A stretch of DNA of 64,000 nt, from the NCBI GenBank assembly GCA_037481615.1, contig JBBFLI010000009.1; one strand, written 5' to 3'. The position numbers were made by a program, and so were the translations under genes. Shown here one piece after another: positions 44,686 to 56,070 of this stretch; positions within the stretch are counted from its first letter, which is position 1; each line of letters starts with the position of its first letter. Source of the stretch: SpSt-501 sp037481615 (GTDB lineage Bacteria > Desulfobacterota > Desulfobacteria > Desulfobacterales > SpSt-501). Under the pieces are notes generated by a model that saw only the letters and a program-made list of their open reading frames with translations, did no database searches and had not been told where the DNA came from.

Positions 44686-44833
44686 ATCCTTCAGAAACGA
44701 GGCATCAACGATTCAAAACCATTTCGATCCCAGGGGTTAGCTAAGATGTGCCTGTGCCGGCCCCTGCTTGTAATCCATCCAAACGGGCATCTCGACTGCG
44801 ACTTGGTCCCGCGCCGAAGATGGTCCCCTCCGC

Positions 44834-44860
44834 TCAAGTCTTCCTGAGACCTGGCGATAT
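44834..44860 (+). promoter_or_regulatory. Possible sigma-28 promoter of TPR gene
   Basis: The -35-like box TCAAGTCT (44834-44841) and the -10-like box GGCGATAT (44853-44860) are separated by 11 bases. This is close to, but weaker than, the fliC and cheX promoters. It lies 62 bases upstream of the ATG at 44923. Confidence 0.4.
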
Positions 44861-44922
44861 TCGCGAAAAAGGGCTGCATCACGGATTTGCTTGGAACTTC
44901 GTCGAGATAACCACTTATCGTT

Positions 44923-46122
44923 ATGAAAACAGATGGTTATGGGTCGATAGCCGCCGACGGTCTCTTCTCCGCGACGCTCATGCGTTCGAACGGGCTGGAG
45001 GGTCTGGCGAACGCAGCGCTGCAGCGCGGGATCGACGCCTACGTGCAGAAGGACTACGCGCGGGCGGTCGCCGATTTCAAGCGGGCCGTGGGACTGGGCC
45101 GGGGCTCGGCCTTCGCGGCCGATGCGGCGCAGTTCCTGGCCATGTCCTATCTGGCGCTCGACGACAAGGAGAACGCCGTCAAGGCCTACCTCTCCGGGAT
45201 CCGGGTCGACCCCTATCGCGACGACCTGCGCGTCAAGCTGGGGAACCTCTATTTCGGCGACAGGAAGTACGAGGAGGCTCGAGCCCAGTACGCCGAGGCC
45301 GTGCGCGTGAATCCCTCCGCGGCGAACCGCTACGCCTTGGGGCAGGCGCTGATCGAGCTCGGCCGCTACGACGAGGCGGAAGCGCAATACAATGAAATTC
45401 AAAGGGTTTCGCCGAAGGAGGCGGGGGGCTACCTCGGGATGGGGCTGCTCCTGAGGCGCAAGGGCGAGCACGCCGCAGCCATCCTGCAGTTCGAGCGCGC
45501 GTTATCGCTGGATAACAACCTGCACGAGGCGCGGCTGCAGATCGGCTTTTCCCGCGCGGACAGGCGAGAAATCGAAGAAGCTGCTGAAATTGCGAAGGAT
45601 CTCGAAAGACTCGAGCAGACCGAGCTTGCCGCGACGCTCAAGGACTACCTGTACAAGGCCGATCCGCCGCGCATGGTGCTCGCGCTTTCCGGGAGCACCT
45701 TTCCCTTCCCCATGGGCCGGGGAACGCCGGTCATCGCCCTCGGCTCCTACCTTTCCCAGCCCAACGCCTCGAAAACGTTGTCGATCCAGATCGCCTTCAG
45801 CAAGGCGATGGACCGCGCCTCAATCGAGAACCCGGCCAACTGGCGGATCGGGCGCGCCGCAGGCGAAGGCCCGGGCCAGGCCTACAACTTCGGGCTGCCG
45901 GTCCCTGCAACCGAGGTGCAACTCTCCCCTCTTCCCATCGCCGTCACCTGGGACGATAAAAATTTGACGGCGACCGTCTATTTCACCGTCACCCAGAACG
46001 CGACCGCGAACGGCACGATCGACCCCGCCCACATCGAGTTCCGCTTCTTCGGGAAGGACAAGTACGGCCTCACCATGAACCCGCGCTGCGACCAGTTCAC
46101 CGGGTTCCGCGGCGTCTACTGA
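44923..46122 (+). CDS. TPR protein with C-terminal beta-sandwich domain
   Basis: A 399-residue protein. Residues about 30-235 are TPR repeats (ARAVADFKRAVGLGRGSAFA, AVKAYLSGIRVDPYRDDLRV, EARAQYAEAVRVNPSAANRY). Residues about 255-395 form a beta-rich domain (KTLSIQIAFSKAMDRASIEN, PANWRIGRAA, LTATVYFTVTQN) like the bacterial Ig-like folds that describe boundary values in surface proteins. No signal peptide is seen. It is divergent from the glycan genes and has a possible sigma-28 promoter, so a motility or surface role is inferred. The start is uncertain because no ribosome site precedes the ATG. Confidence 0.65.
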   Translation: MKTDGYGSIAADGLFSATLMRSNGLEGLANAALQRGIDAYVQKDYARAVADFKRAVGLGRGSAFAADAAQFLAMSYLALDDKENAVKAYLSGIRVDPYRDDLRVKLGNLYFGDRKYEEARAQYAEAVRVNPSAANRYALGQALIELGRYDEAEAQYNEIQRVSPKEAGGYLGMGLLLRRKGEHAAAILQFERALSLDNNLHEARLQIGFSRADRREIEEAAEIAKDLERLEQTELAATLKDYLYKADPPRMVLALSGSTFPFPMGRGTPVIALGSYLSQPNASKTLSIQIAFSKAMDRASIENPANWRIGRAAGEGPGQAYNFGLPVPATEVQLSPLPIAVTWDDKNLTATVYFTVTQNATANGTIDPAHIEFRFFGKDKYGLTMNPRCDQFTGFRGVY

Positions 46123-46213
46123 CCCCTGCCCTGCCCGGTGTGCGGCCGGCCGCCCCCGCTCGGCTCTCCGATATCGGGCTTGCCGGAGTTCCTGACCCCT
46201 CTGAAAAACGGCT

Positions 46214-47338
46214 TCAGGTGTAGATCACGTTGACGGGAAGCGGCGGGTACTTCCAGACGCCGGGCTTGGGCAGGATGTGCTGCTCGCCGACGGAGAGCCA
46301 GTTGAGGTCGGGCTTGAGGTCGCGCAGCTTGCCGTCCTCCGGCGGCCGGGCCGGGGAGGTGAGCGCGTAGGTCGCCTGGACGAGAAGGACGCGCTCCTTC
46401 CCCTCGCGCGCAAGCACGTAGTACTTCTTCACCTTGTGGAAGGAGAGGTGGTTGGCGGCGGCGATCTCTTCGAGATCGGTCTTCAGGAACTTCATCAGGA
46501 CGATCTTCGAGACCCCGCGTTCACAGATGCGGATGAGGGCGCGCGAGGCGCTGCTGCTCACGTAGACGGTGTGGATGCCGGGGATGCGGCGCAGGTACTG
46601 CGAGGCGACCACGGCGGCCGTGCGGCGGCCGCCGGCGATGAAGGGCTGGTTGTAGTACTCGAAGAATTTGCGCTGGAGGTCCTCGGCGTACTTCTCGCCC
46701 CTCTCGTAGAGCTCCTTCGAGATGTAGCGCAGGCTCCGGGCGAGATCCTCGGCCGCCTCGCTGATCGGCCAGTCGATCCGCACGTGGAAGTGGGAGAGAT
46801 AGTAGCGGTTCGTCGTTTTCAGCGCAGGGTCGCGCTGGATGAGGAGCGCGTAGTCGATCGGCAGGAGCTGGCGGATGAAACTGCGGAAGTGGATCGATTC
46901 GAGGTAGCGGGCCTGGCGTTCCCCTTCGAGGAGCGAAAAACCCGCGTCGGCGCGCATCAGGTTGATCTTCGTCGTGCGGTTTTCCTCGAAGAAGCGGATG
47001 TATTTCTTGTGCTCGGGGGGGATCGCATCCTCGAGGAAGATCACGAGGAACACGTTGTGCAGCTCGTATTCCTGCTCGGGGATCCGCGCCCGGGGCTTCA
47101 ATTCCCGCTTCTCCACGAAGGGGTAGCCGATCCCGCGGCCGACGAAGTTCTGGTAGGAATCGACGAGCGCGTACTGGATGAGGAACTGATCGAGGTCGTC
47201 GCGGAGAAGCTCGTAATAGGAGCGCCGGAGCTTGTGGGCGAGGCTGAGTTCTTCGCGGAATTTCCAGTAGGCCACCGCAAGGATCCCTTCGCGCAGGGGA
47301 AAAGCCGTCAAGGCGCGCCGCCCTTTCCCCCTTACCAC
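46214..47338 (-). CDS. Conserved-looking protein of unknown function
   Basis: About 374 residues, not recognised. It is soluble, rich in aromatic and charged residues, and has a coherent composition (AYWKFREELSLAHKLRRSYY, ELLRDDLDQFLIQYALVDSY, FYNQPF-like EYYNQPFIAGGRR, and a final LPVNVIYT). A basic helical segment ISKIVLMKFLKTDLEEIAAA-like near residues 270-300 (exactly VSKIVLMKFLKTDLEEIAAA) could fold as a small nucleic-acid-binding motif, but this is speculative. GTG at 47338 is chosen to avoid overlap with the upstream gene; TTG at 47311 or GTG at 47275 are alternatives. It is the last gene of the minus-strand block. Confidence 0.65.
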   Translation of the reverse strand: MVRGKGRRALTAFPLREGILAVAYWKFREELSLAHKLRRSYYELLRDDLDQFLIQYALVDSYQNFVGRGIGYPFVEKRELKPRARIPEQEYELHNVFLVIFLEDAIPPEHKKYIRFFEENRTTKINLMRADAGFSLLEGERQARYLESIHFRSFIRQLLPIDYALLIQRDPALKTTNRYYLSHFHVRIDWPISEAAEDLARSLRYISKELYERGEKYAEDLQRKFFEYYNQPFIAGGRRTAAVVASQYLRRIPGIHTVYVSSSASRALIRICERGVSKIVLMKFLKTDLEEIAAANHLSFHKVKKYYVLAREGKERVLLVQATYALTSPARPPEDGKLRDLKPDLNWLSVGEQHILPKPGVWKYPPLPVNVIYT

Positions 47339-47363
47339 GGTGTTGCGGGAAACGAAAGGCTCG

Positions 47364-48107
47364 CTACGCCCCCCCCCCGGGCGGCGGGCAAACCCGCTGG
47401 CGGTGGTGGTTCGCCATCCAGCGGTAGAGCGCATCGCGGTAGAGAAAGGCCAGCCCGGCCAGGACCAGGCTGATCGCCGTGATGATCAGGAAAAGGAGAT
47501 AGTCCCTCCGGAAGACCGAGGCCCCCTGCAGGCTGAGGGCGAGCGTCCCCGGCGCGCGGCCGACGGTCGAGACGACGAGAAAGACGCGCAGCGGCAGCGT
47601 CGTGAGGCCGAGGAACATGCAGAGGTAGTCCTTGGGGAAGCCCGGGATCAGGAAGAAGATGAAAATGTAGAGGATCCCCCGGAACTGGACCATCTGATTG
47701 TATTTCTCGTAGGTCTCGCAGGGCACGAGCTTGCGCACGACCCGCTCGCCCAGAAACCGGCCGATGACGAAATTGATGAGCGAGCCGATCGTGAGGCCCA
47801 GCGTGGAGAGCAGAAAGCCCCCCGTCGCCCCGAAGAGATAGCCCCCGATGAAGCCGGTCAGCTCGCCGGGGATCGGGGCAAGGAGCACCTGGCCGATCTG
47901 CAGCCCGACGAGGATCCCCGCCGCACTCCAGGGAGAGCGCTCGACGAACCCCCGGACCCATTCACGGTCGGTCAAGAGGTCGTGGTAGGCGACGATGCGC
48001 TCCCAGAGCCCGCTGTTCAGAAACCCGAAGACCACGATGACGGAAAGGAGAAAAATACCGACAACGATGAGGAGAAGCGCGCGGCCGAGAGAAGAACGTT
48101 TTTGCAT
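47364..48107 (-). CDS. VTT/TVP38 (DedA-like) membrane protein
   Basis: A 247-residue inner-membrane protein with about five to six hydrophobic segments. The VTT domain motifs are clear: GELTGFIGGYLFGATGGFLL, SLINFVIGRFLGERVVRKLV, and IFFLIPGFPKDYLCMFLGLT followed by VSTVGRAPGTL. Families of this type are implicated in lipid scrambling or transport and envelope maintenance; the substrate is not predictable here. The ATG at 48107 starts MQKRSSLGRALLLIVVGIFL. It lies 8 bases after the Cys-rich gene. Confidence 0.85.
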   Translation of the reverse strand: MQKRSSLGRALLLIVVGIFLLSVIVVFGFLNSGLWERIVAYHDLLTDREWVRGFVERSPWSAAGILVGLQIGQVLLAPIPGELTGFIGGYLFGATGGFLLSTLGLTIGSLINFVIGRFLGERVVRKLVPCETYEKYNQMVQFRGILYIFIFFLIPGFPKDYLCMFLGLTTLPLRVFLVVSTVGRAPGTLALSLQGASVFRRDYLLFLIITAISLVLAGLAFLYRDALYRWMANHHRQRVCPPPGGGA

Positions 48108-48115
48108 CGCCTGGT

Positions 48116-48445
48116 TCAATCCCCGGCCCCGCCCCCCGCGCCTTTCAGGCGGCGAAGCCAGCCCCGGATGCCGCCTGCGGGTCCGGCGGCCGCGGCGTGG
48201 AGCGTTTTTTTCCGCGCCCAGCGCTCCCAGAAGGGCATCGTCCCCGCCTCCCAGGCGCGTCTCAGGCGCTCCTCGTGTACCCGGGCTCCCCCTCGCCCCT
48301 CGAGCGCGCGGCGCAGGCAGGCGGTCTTGCAGACGCAGGCCAGGCACGCCGGAGGGCTGTGGCGCAGGCCGTCCTCGCCCAAGGGGAACACCCGCTCGAG
48401 CCGCCCGAAACAATCGGGGGGACGACCGGCTTCAGAATCGGCCAT
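48116..48445 (-). CDS. Small Cys-rich protein downstream of radC
   Basis: A 109-residue protein. The N-terminal half has CFGRLERVFPLGEDGLRHSP followed by PACLACVCKTACLRRAL, with Cys at 12, 34, 37, 39 and 43, a possible zinc or iron-sulphur site. The C-terminal half is basic. The pattern looks conserved rather than random, and the gene fits between radC (14-base overlap) and the VTT gene (8-base gap). GGGGGGGAAA precedes the ATG at 48445. The function is unknown. Confidence 0.6.
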   Translation of the reverse strand: MADSEAGRPPDCFGRLERVFPLGEDGLRHSPPACLACVCKTACLRRALEGRGGARVHEERLRRAWEAGTMPFWERWARKKTLHAAAAGPAGGIRGWLRRLKGAGGGAGD

Positions 48446-49328
48446 TTTCCCCCCCGGCTTGAACCGCAAGGCGTGCATCGCCGAGGATCGATTCCCCGCG
48501 CGCGGCACTCCCCGGCCGCCCGGCGAAGGGGGCCTCCATCGGGTCCTCTCCGCAGGGTTCCGCGACGGCGGCGAATTCCTGACGCAGGCGTTCGATCAGC
48601 CCCTGTTCGGCGAAGCTGAAGGAGCCCTTTCCGCCGATGATCAGGTGGTCGTGGACGGCGATCCCCATCACGCGCGCGGCGAAGAGGAGCTGCCGCGTGA
48701 CCGCGAGGTCCTCGGCCGAAGGCCGGGGTTCCCCCGAGGGGTGGTTGTGCGCGAAGACGAGGCCCGCCGCCCGGTGGCCGAGAGCGGCGCGGATCACCTC
48801 CCGCGGGTAGACGGAGGCGGCCGTGAGCGTCCCCTCGAAGAGGGTTTCGATGGCGAGCACGCGGTTTCGGGCATCGAGAAAGACGCAGACGAAACACTCC
48901 CGGCTCTTGTCCCGGATCGCGGCGTTCAGGTAGTCGAGGAGTTCCCGCGGGCTGGAAAGGGGATCCCGGCCCAGCGCCCGCTGGGCGAGATACCGCTCGG
49001 CGACCGCCTTGACGAGCCGGATGCCGAGGGCGTTCTTGGGGCCGATCCCCGGGACGGCGAGCAGTTCGGCCGGATCGGCCTCGAGCACCCCGGGCAGGTT
49101 CTTGAACCGGGAAAGGGCCTCCTTCGCCGCCGCCTTGCAGTCCCGCCGCGGGGTGGCGAGCGTGAGGAGCAGCTCGACCACCTCGTAGTCGAGAAAACCC
49201 TCGAGCCCGCCCGTGAGAAAGCGCTCCCGCAGCCGCCGTCGATGCCCGGGGCGCCCGTCGGTCGCCCGCGTAGGGCGGGGCTTGCGGCTTTCCGCTCCCT
49301 GCCGGTCCTCCGCCGCCGTCGGGTCCAT
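48432..49328 (-). CDS. radC: RadC family JAB/MPN protein
   Basis: A 298-residue protein. A helix-hairpin-helix region (LAVPGIGPKNALGIRLVKAV) precedes the JAB domain with its metal motif FAHNHPSGEPRPSAEDLAVT and IGIAVHDHLIIG-like end (exactly MGIAVHDHLIIGGKGSFSFA). RadC was once thought to be a repair protein; its biochemical role remains unclear. The first 30 and last 45 residues are extra and variable compared with the usual length of about 225. It overlaps the gpsA stop by one base (ATGA). Confidence 0.92.
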   Translation of the reverse strand: MDPTAAEDRQGAESRKPRPTRATDGRPGHRRRLRERFLTGGLEGFLDYEVVELLLTLATPRRDCKAAAKEALSRFKNLPGVLEADPAELLAVPGIGPKNALGIRLVKAVAERYLAQRALGRDPLSSPRELLDYLNAAIRDKSRECFVCVFLDARNRVLAIETLFEGTLTAASVYPREVIRAALGHRAAGLVFAHNHPSGEPRPSAEDLAVTRQLLFAARVMGIAVHDHLIIGGKGSFSFAEQGLIERLRQEFAAVAEPCGEDPMEAPFAGRPGSAARGESILGDARLAVQAGGENGRF

Positions 49329-50345
49329 CACTCCTCGTCGAGTTCGGGCTTGAGGTTGCGGGTCATGAGTTCCGCGAGCGCCACCGGCGGCGGCAGGTCC
49401 TCGTAGAGGATCCGGTAGACCTGGCGGCAGATCGGCATCTCGACCCCCAGCTTTTCGGAGAGCTGGTGGACCGCGCGGGCCGTATGCACCCCCTCGGCCA
49501 CACTGCGGGTTTCGGCCAGAAGCTCCGAGAGCTTGCGGCCCTCGGCGATCCGACGGCCCAGGGTGTGGTTGCGGCTCAACTCCCCCGTGCAGGTGAGGAT
49601 CAGGTCCCCGTAGCCGGCGAGCCCGGTGAAGGTCCGCGGGTTCGCCCCGAGCCGCTTCCCCAGGCGGCGGATCTCGGTCATCCCGCGCGTGATCAGCGCG
49701 GCGCGCGTGTTCAAGCCCATGCCGAGGCCGTCGATCATCCCGGCGGCGATGGCGATCACGTTCTTGACCGCCCCGCCCAGCTCGACCCCGATCACGTCGT
49801 CGCTCGTGTAGACGCGGAAGAACGGGGCGGCGAAGGCGATCTGCACCCGCCGGGCCAGATCGGGGTTTTGCGAGGCGACGGCGACGGCCGTGGGGAAACG
49901 GCGCGCCACCTCGACCGCGAAGCTCGGCCCCGAGAGCACGCCGATCCGCTCGGGGCCGAGCCCGAGGGCCTGCCGGAGGACCTGCGAGAGGGTGCACAGG
50001 GTGTCGGTCTCGATCCCCTTGGCGGCGGAGACGACATCGGTCTGCGGCTCGATCGCCCCGGAGAGCGCCCGCACCGTCTGTCGCAGGGCGTGGGAGGGGA
50101 TGACGACGAGGAGGAGGTCTTTCCCGGAGGCGACGGCGGAAAGATCACCGGAAGCGCGGAGAGCTTCGGCCAGCCGGAAACCGGGCAGGAAGAGACGGTT
50201 TTCGCGCTCGTGGTTCACCTGATGGACGACGTCGGGTTCGCGGGCCCAGAGATCGACCCGGTGGCCCTTCACCGCCAGGAGATCGGCGAGCGCCGTGCCC
50301 CAGCTTCCGGCGCCGAGCACCCCGATCCGCAGGGGGGAGCCTTCC

Positions 50346-50365
<20 letters not shown>
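49328..50365 (-). CDS. gpsA: Glycerol-3-phosphate dehydrogenase [NAD(P)+]
   Basis: A 345-residue cytoplasmic enzyme reducing dihydroxyacetone phosphate to sn-glycerol-3-phosphate for phospholipid synthesis. The NAD-binding loop GVLGAGSWGTALADLLAVKG starts the protein; VLSGPSFAVEVARRFPTAVA and the catalytic Lys in GVELGGAVKNVIAIAAGMID follow, then GLAGYGDLILTCTGELSRNH. It overlaps the 3' end of gyrA by 20 bases and radC by one base. Confidence 0.97.
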
Positions 50366-52817
<2,452 letters not shown>

Positions 52818-53066
52818 GGGCCTGTTTCCGTCGGGGGCTCTGTTGGGATGCCGGCGCACGCACGGCCGCGGGGCGACGGCCCGGGTCCGCAGCTCCGGGC
52901 CGCCCCCCGGGGGTCACCGTCGGTTCACCGACTCCTCGGTCTCGATCGGGGGAAGTTTCGGGAAGGCGCGGTCTCGGCGGGATCCGCAGCCGGATGGACA
53001 CCGGCCGCCCGCCTCGGGCCCCGCGGTGGGGGGGCAGGCGGCCGGTCGTTTCGCATGCGATGACCG

Positions 53067-53222
53067 TCAGCGGCTGACGAACGCCCCCGCCCCTGCAAGC
53101 AGGATGATCTGGTAAATCGCAACGGCGGTCAGCGAGTCGGAGGCGAAATAGACGATCCCGCCGCCGATGATGGCCGGAACGGCACAGAAGACCAGGATGC
53201 CCAGCTTGCGCGCAACGTCCAT
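53067..53222 (-). CDS. Small two-helix membrane protein
   Basis: A 51-residue protein, MDVARKLGILVFCAVPAIIG then GGIVYFASDSLTAVAIYQII, ending LLAGAGAFVSR. It has two hydrophobic segments and a positive N-terminus. AAGGAG 9 bases before the ATG supports it as a real gene despite its size. It lies between the thiolase and gyrA genes, in the same direction. The function is unknown. Confidence 0.65.
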   Translation of the reverse strand: MDVARKLGILVFCAVPAIIGGGIVYFASDSLTAVAIYQIILLAGAGAFVSR

Positions 53223-53308
53223 TTCCAGCGGCTCCTTCCGCAACCCCTTAACTTTACATCCGATATCAGACAAGAAGGCCAAAGTAAAGGAAAAAAATCC
53301 CTCCGACC

Positions 53309-54598
53309 TCAACAGCTCTCGATGACCATCGCCATCCCCATGCCGCCGCCGATGCACATGGTGATCAGCCCGGTGCGGTATCCCTTGCGGCGCATGTGGT
53401 GGATGGCGGTGACCGTCTGCCGGGCGCCGGTCGCGCCGATCGGGTGGCCGAGCGAGATGCCGCTTCCGAGTTCGTTCGGCCGGTCGTTGGGCAAGCCGAG
53501 CTCGCGCATGCATCCGATCGCCTGGGCGGCGAAGGCCTCGTTCAGCTCGATCATGTCGATGTCGGCGAGCTTGAGCCCGGCCGCGGCGAGCGCCTTGCGC
53601 ACCGCGGGGACGGGGCCGAGCCCCATGTAGGCGGGGTCGAGAGCGCCCGCGGCGAAGGAGCGGATGCGCACGAAGGGTTTGAGCCCGAGTTCGTTCGCCT
53701 TGGCCGCGCTCATGAGCAGGACGGCCGCGGCCCCGTCGTTGATCCCGGAGGCGTTGCCCGCCGTGACGGTGCCGTCGGGTTTGAAGGCCGGCCGCAGCTT
53801 GGACATCTTCTCGAGGTCGGTGTCCATCGGGCGCTCGTCGGTGGAGACGACGATGTCGCCCTTGCGGTCGCGGATCACGACCGGGACGATCTCCTCGGCG
53901 AAGAGCCCCTGCTGGATGGCGGCCCGGGCGCGGTTGTGGCTCAGGACCCCGAGCTCGTCCTGCTCCCGCCGGCTGATCTTGTAGAGCGCGGCGATGTTCT
54001 CGGCCGTCACCCCCATGTGATAGCCGTAGAAAATCTCGTAGAGGCCGTCGAAGACCATGAGGTCAAGGATCTCCCCCTTGCCGGTGAGCTCCATGCGGTA
54101 GCCCCAGCGGGCCCTGGGAAGGGCGAAGGGGACGAGGCTCATGTTCTCCATGCCGCCCGCGACCACGATCTCGGCCTGGCCGGTCTGGATGGCCTGCGCG
54201 CCGAGCGCGATCGCCTTCAAGCCCGAGCCGCAGACCTTGTTCACCGTCATCGCCGGGGTCTCCTTGTTGAGGCCGGCCCGGATCATCGCCTGCCGCGCGG
54301 GGTTCTGCCCCTGCCCGGTCTGGAGCACATTGCCGAGGATCACCTCGTCCACGGCCACGGGCCGGGCCGCGGTGTCCCACTCCCCGGCCTTCTTTTCCAG
54401 CTCGATCCGGCCCTGCGACTTCAGGGCATCCGGAGCGGCTTCCCGCATGGCCGGACCCGGCTCCGGCCGCAGCCCGGCGCGCTTGAGCACCTCGCGCACC
54501 ACGAGGGCGGCGAGATCGATCGCCGGAACGTCCTTCAGGGCGCCCCCGAAGGAGCCGATCGCCGTCCGTGCACCGCTTACGATCACCACCTCGTTCAT
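53309..54598 (-). CDS. Acetyl-CoA acetyltransferase (thiolase)
   Basis: A 429-residue thiolase. The acylated Cys lies in MTVNKVCGSGLKAIALGAQA, and the C-terminal motifs NEAFAAQAIGC, GHPIGATGARQTVTAIHHMR and CIGGGMGMAMVIESC complete the site. It catalyses reversible condensation or thiolysis of acyl-CoA. An insertion of about 35 residues (roughly 45-80, PGPAMREAAPDALKSQGRIE) lengthens the protein over the usual 393 or so. GGAGGAGGCG precedes the ATG at 54598. No other beta-oxidation gene is adjacent. Confidence 0.93.
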   Translation of the reverse strand: MNEVVIVSGARTAIGSFGGALKDVPAIDLAALVVREVLKRAGLRPEPGPAMREAAPDALKSQGRIELEKKAGEWDTAARPVAVDEVILGNVLQTGQGQNPARQAMIRAGLNKETPAMTVNKVCGSGLKAIALGAQAIQTGQAEIVVAGGMENMSLVPFALPRARWGYRMELTGKGEILDLMVFDGLYEIFYGYHMGVTAENIAALYKISRREQDELGVLSHNRARAAIQQGLFAEEIVPVVIRDRKGDIVVSTDERPMDTDLEKMSKLRPAFKPDGTVTAGNASGINDGAAAVLLMSAAKANELGLKPFVRIRSFAAGALDPAYMGLGPVPAVRKALAAAGLKLADIDMIELNEAFAAQAIGCMRELGLPNDRPNELGSGISLGHPIGATGARQTVTAIHHMRRKGYRTGLITMCIGGGMGMAMVIESC

Positions 54599-54700
54599 CT
54601 TCGCCTCCTCCTGGAAGGGTTCCGGTCCCGCCCGCCATGCCCGTCCCACACGCTCTTCTTCAAGGTGGTTCCCCCGGCGGAACCTGGCTGGCGATGGCTA

Positions 54701-56065
54701 TCACGGCTTGGCCTGCGGGTCAACGCGACCGCCCCCCGCGGCGCCCAGCCTGCGCCAGCGCTCGAGGCGCGCGGCGATCTCCCGCTCCACGCCGTGGGGG
54801 CTCGGCCGGTAGAAGACGCGCCCCCGCAACTCCTCCGGGAGGTGCTCCTGGGGAAGGTAGCCCTCCTCGGAATCGTGGGCGTAGCGGTAGCCCCGCCCGT
54901 AGCCGAGTTCGCGCATCAGGCCGGTCGGGGCGTTTCGGAGATGCAGGGGGACGGGAAGCGAGCCCGAAGCCTCGGCCGCCTCGCGGGCGAGGCCCCAGGC
55001 GGTGTAGACGCGGTTGCTCTTGGGCGCGGCGGCGAGGTAGACCGCGGCCTGGGCCAGCGCGAGCTCCCCCTCTGGGGGCCCGAGAAAGCGGAAGGCCTCC
55101 ATCGCGGCGAGCGCGATCGTCAGGGCCTGGGGGTCGGCGTTGCCCACGTCCTCGGAGGCGAAGCGCACCATGCGCCGGGCGATGTAGAGGGGGTCTTCCC
55201 CCGCGGCGAGCATGCGCGCAAGCCAGTAGAGAGCGGCATCCGGGTCGCTGCCGCGCAGGCTCTTGTGCAGCGCGGAGATCAGGTTGTAGTGCTCCTCGCC
55301 CTGCTTGTCGTAGAGGAGCATCTTTTTCTCGAGCGCCCGCTCCAGCACCTCGCGCGGGATGAGCCGCGGCTCCGGCCCCGCCGCGGGCGGGGCCATCGCC
55401 GCGGCGATCTCGAGCGTGTTCAACAGGACGCGGGCGTCGCCGTCGGCGGCGCGCACGAGCCGCTCGCCCGCCTCCGGCGTGAGTTGCAGGCGGAGTTTCC
55501 CCAGGCCCCGCTCCTCGTCGGCGAGCGCCTGCGCCGCGATCGCCGCGAGGTCCTCGTCCCCTAAGCGCTCGAGGGTCACGACCCGGCAGCGGGAGAGCAG
55601 CGGGGCGATCACCTCGAAGGAGGGGTTTTCGGTGGTCGCGCCGATCAGGGTGATCAGGCCGGATTCAACGTGCGGCAGGAAGGCGTCCTGCTGGCTCTTG
55701 TTGAAGCGGTGGATCTCGTCGACGAAGAGAACGGTGCGCCGGCGCCGGATCCGCCGCTCTTCGCGCGCCTCCTCGACCACCGCCCGGATCTCCTTCACCC
55801 CCGAGAGGACCGCCGAGAAGTGGATGAAATGGGCCCGGGTTTCGGCGGCGATCAGCCGCGCGAGCGTCGTCTTGCCGCACCCCGGGGGGCCCCACAGGAT
55901 CATGGAGAAGATGCGGTCCTGCTCGATCGCCAGGCGCAACAGCGAACCCTCGCCCACGGCGCGCCGCTGGCCGATGAAGTCGGCGAGGCGTCGCGGCCGC
56001 ATGCGCTCGGCGAGGGGGGCCGAGGCGTCGGCCTCGCGGCCGGCGAAATGGTCGAAGAGCTCCAT
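54701..56065 (-). CDS. rarA: Replication-associated recombination protein A (RarA/MgsA)
   Basis: A 454-residue AAA+ ATPase. The Walker A motif is MILWGPPGCGKTTLARLIAA, Walker B is VLFVDEIHRFNKSQQDAFLP, and sensor 1 is LIGATTENPSFEVIAPLLSR. The C-terminal tetramerisation region has NLISALHKSLRGSDPDAALY and DVGNADPQALTIA. RarA acts at stalled replication forks with SSB. It lies 5 bases after der, in the same direction. Confidence 0.95.
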   Translation of the reverse strand: MELFDHFAGREADASAPLAERMRPRRLADFIGQRRAVGEGSLLRLAIEQDRIFSMILWGPPGCGKTTLARLIAAETRAHFIHFSAVLSGVKEIRAVVEEAREERRIRRRRTVLFVDEIHRFNKSQQDAFLPHVESGLITLIGATTENPSFEVIAPLLSRCRVVTLERLGDEDLAAIAAQALADEERGLGKLRLQLTPEAGERLVRAADGDARVLLNTLEIAAAMAPPAAGPEPRLIPREVLERALEKKMLLYDKQGEEHYNLISALHKSLRGSDPDAALYWLARMLAAGEDPLYIARRMVRFASEDVGNADPQALTIALAAMEAFRFLGPPEGELALAQAAVYLAAAPKSNRVYTAWGLAREAAEASGSLPVPLHLRNAPTGLMRELGYGRGYRYAHDSEEGYLPQEHLPEELRGRVFYRPSPHGVEREIAARLERWRRLGAAGGGRVDPQAKP

Positions 56066-56070
56066 CGGCT

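Noticed and set aside
46123..46213. Palindromes GCGGCCGGCCGC and CCGATATCGG between the convergent TPR and unknown genes
   Set aside because: They are short and GC-driven, with no T tract. I could not support a terminator or a binding site.
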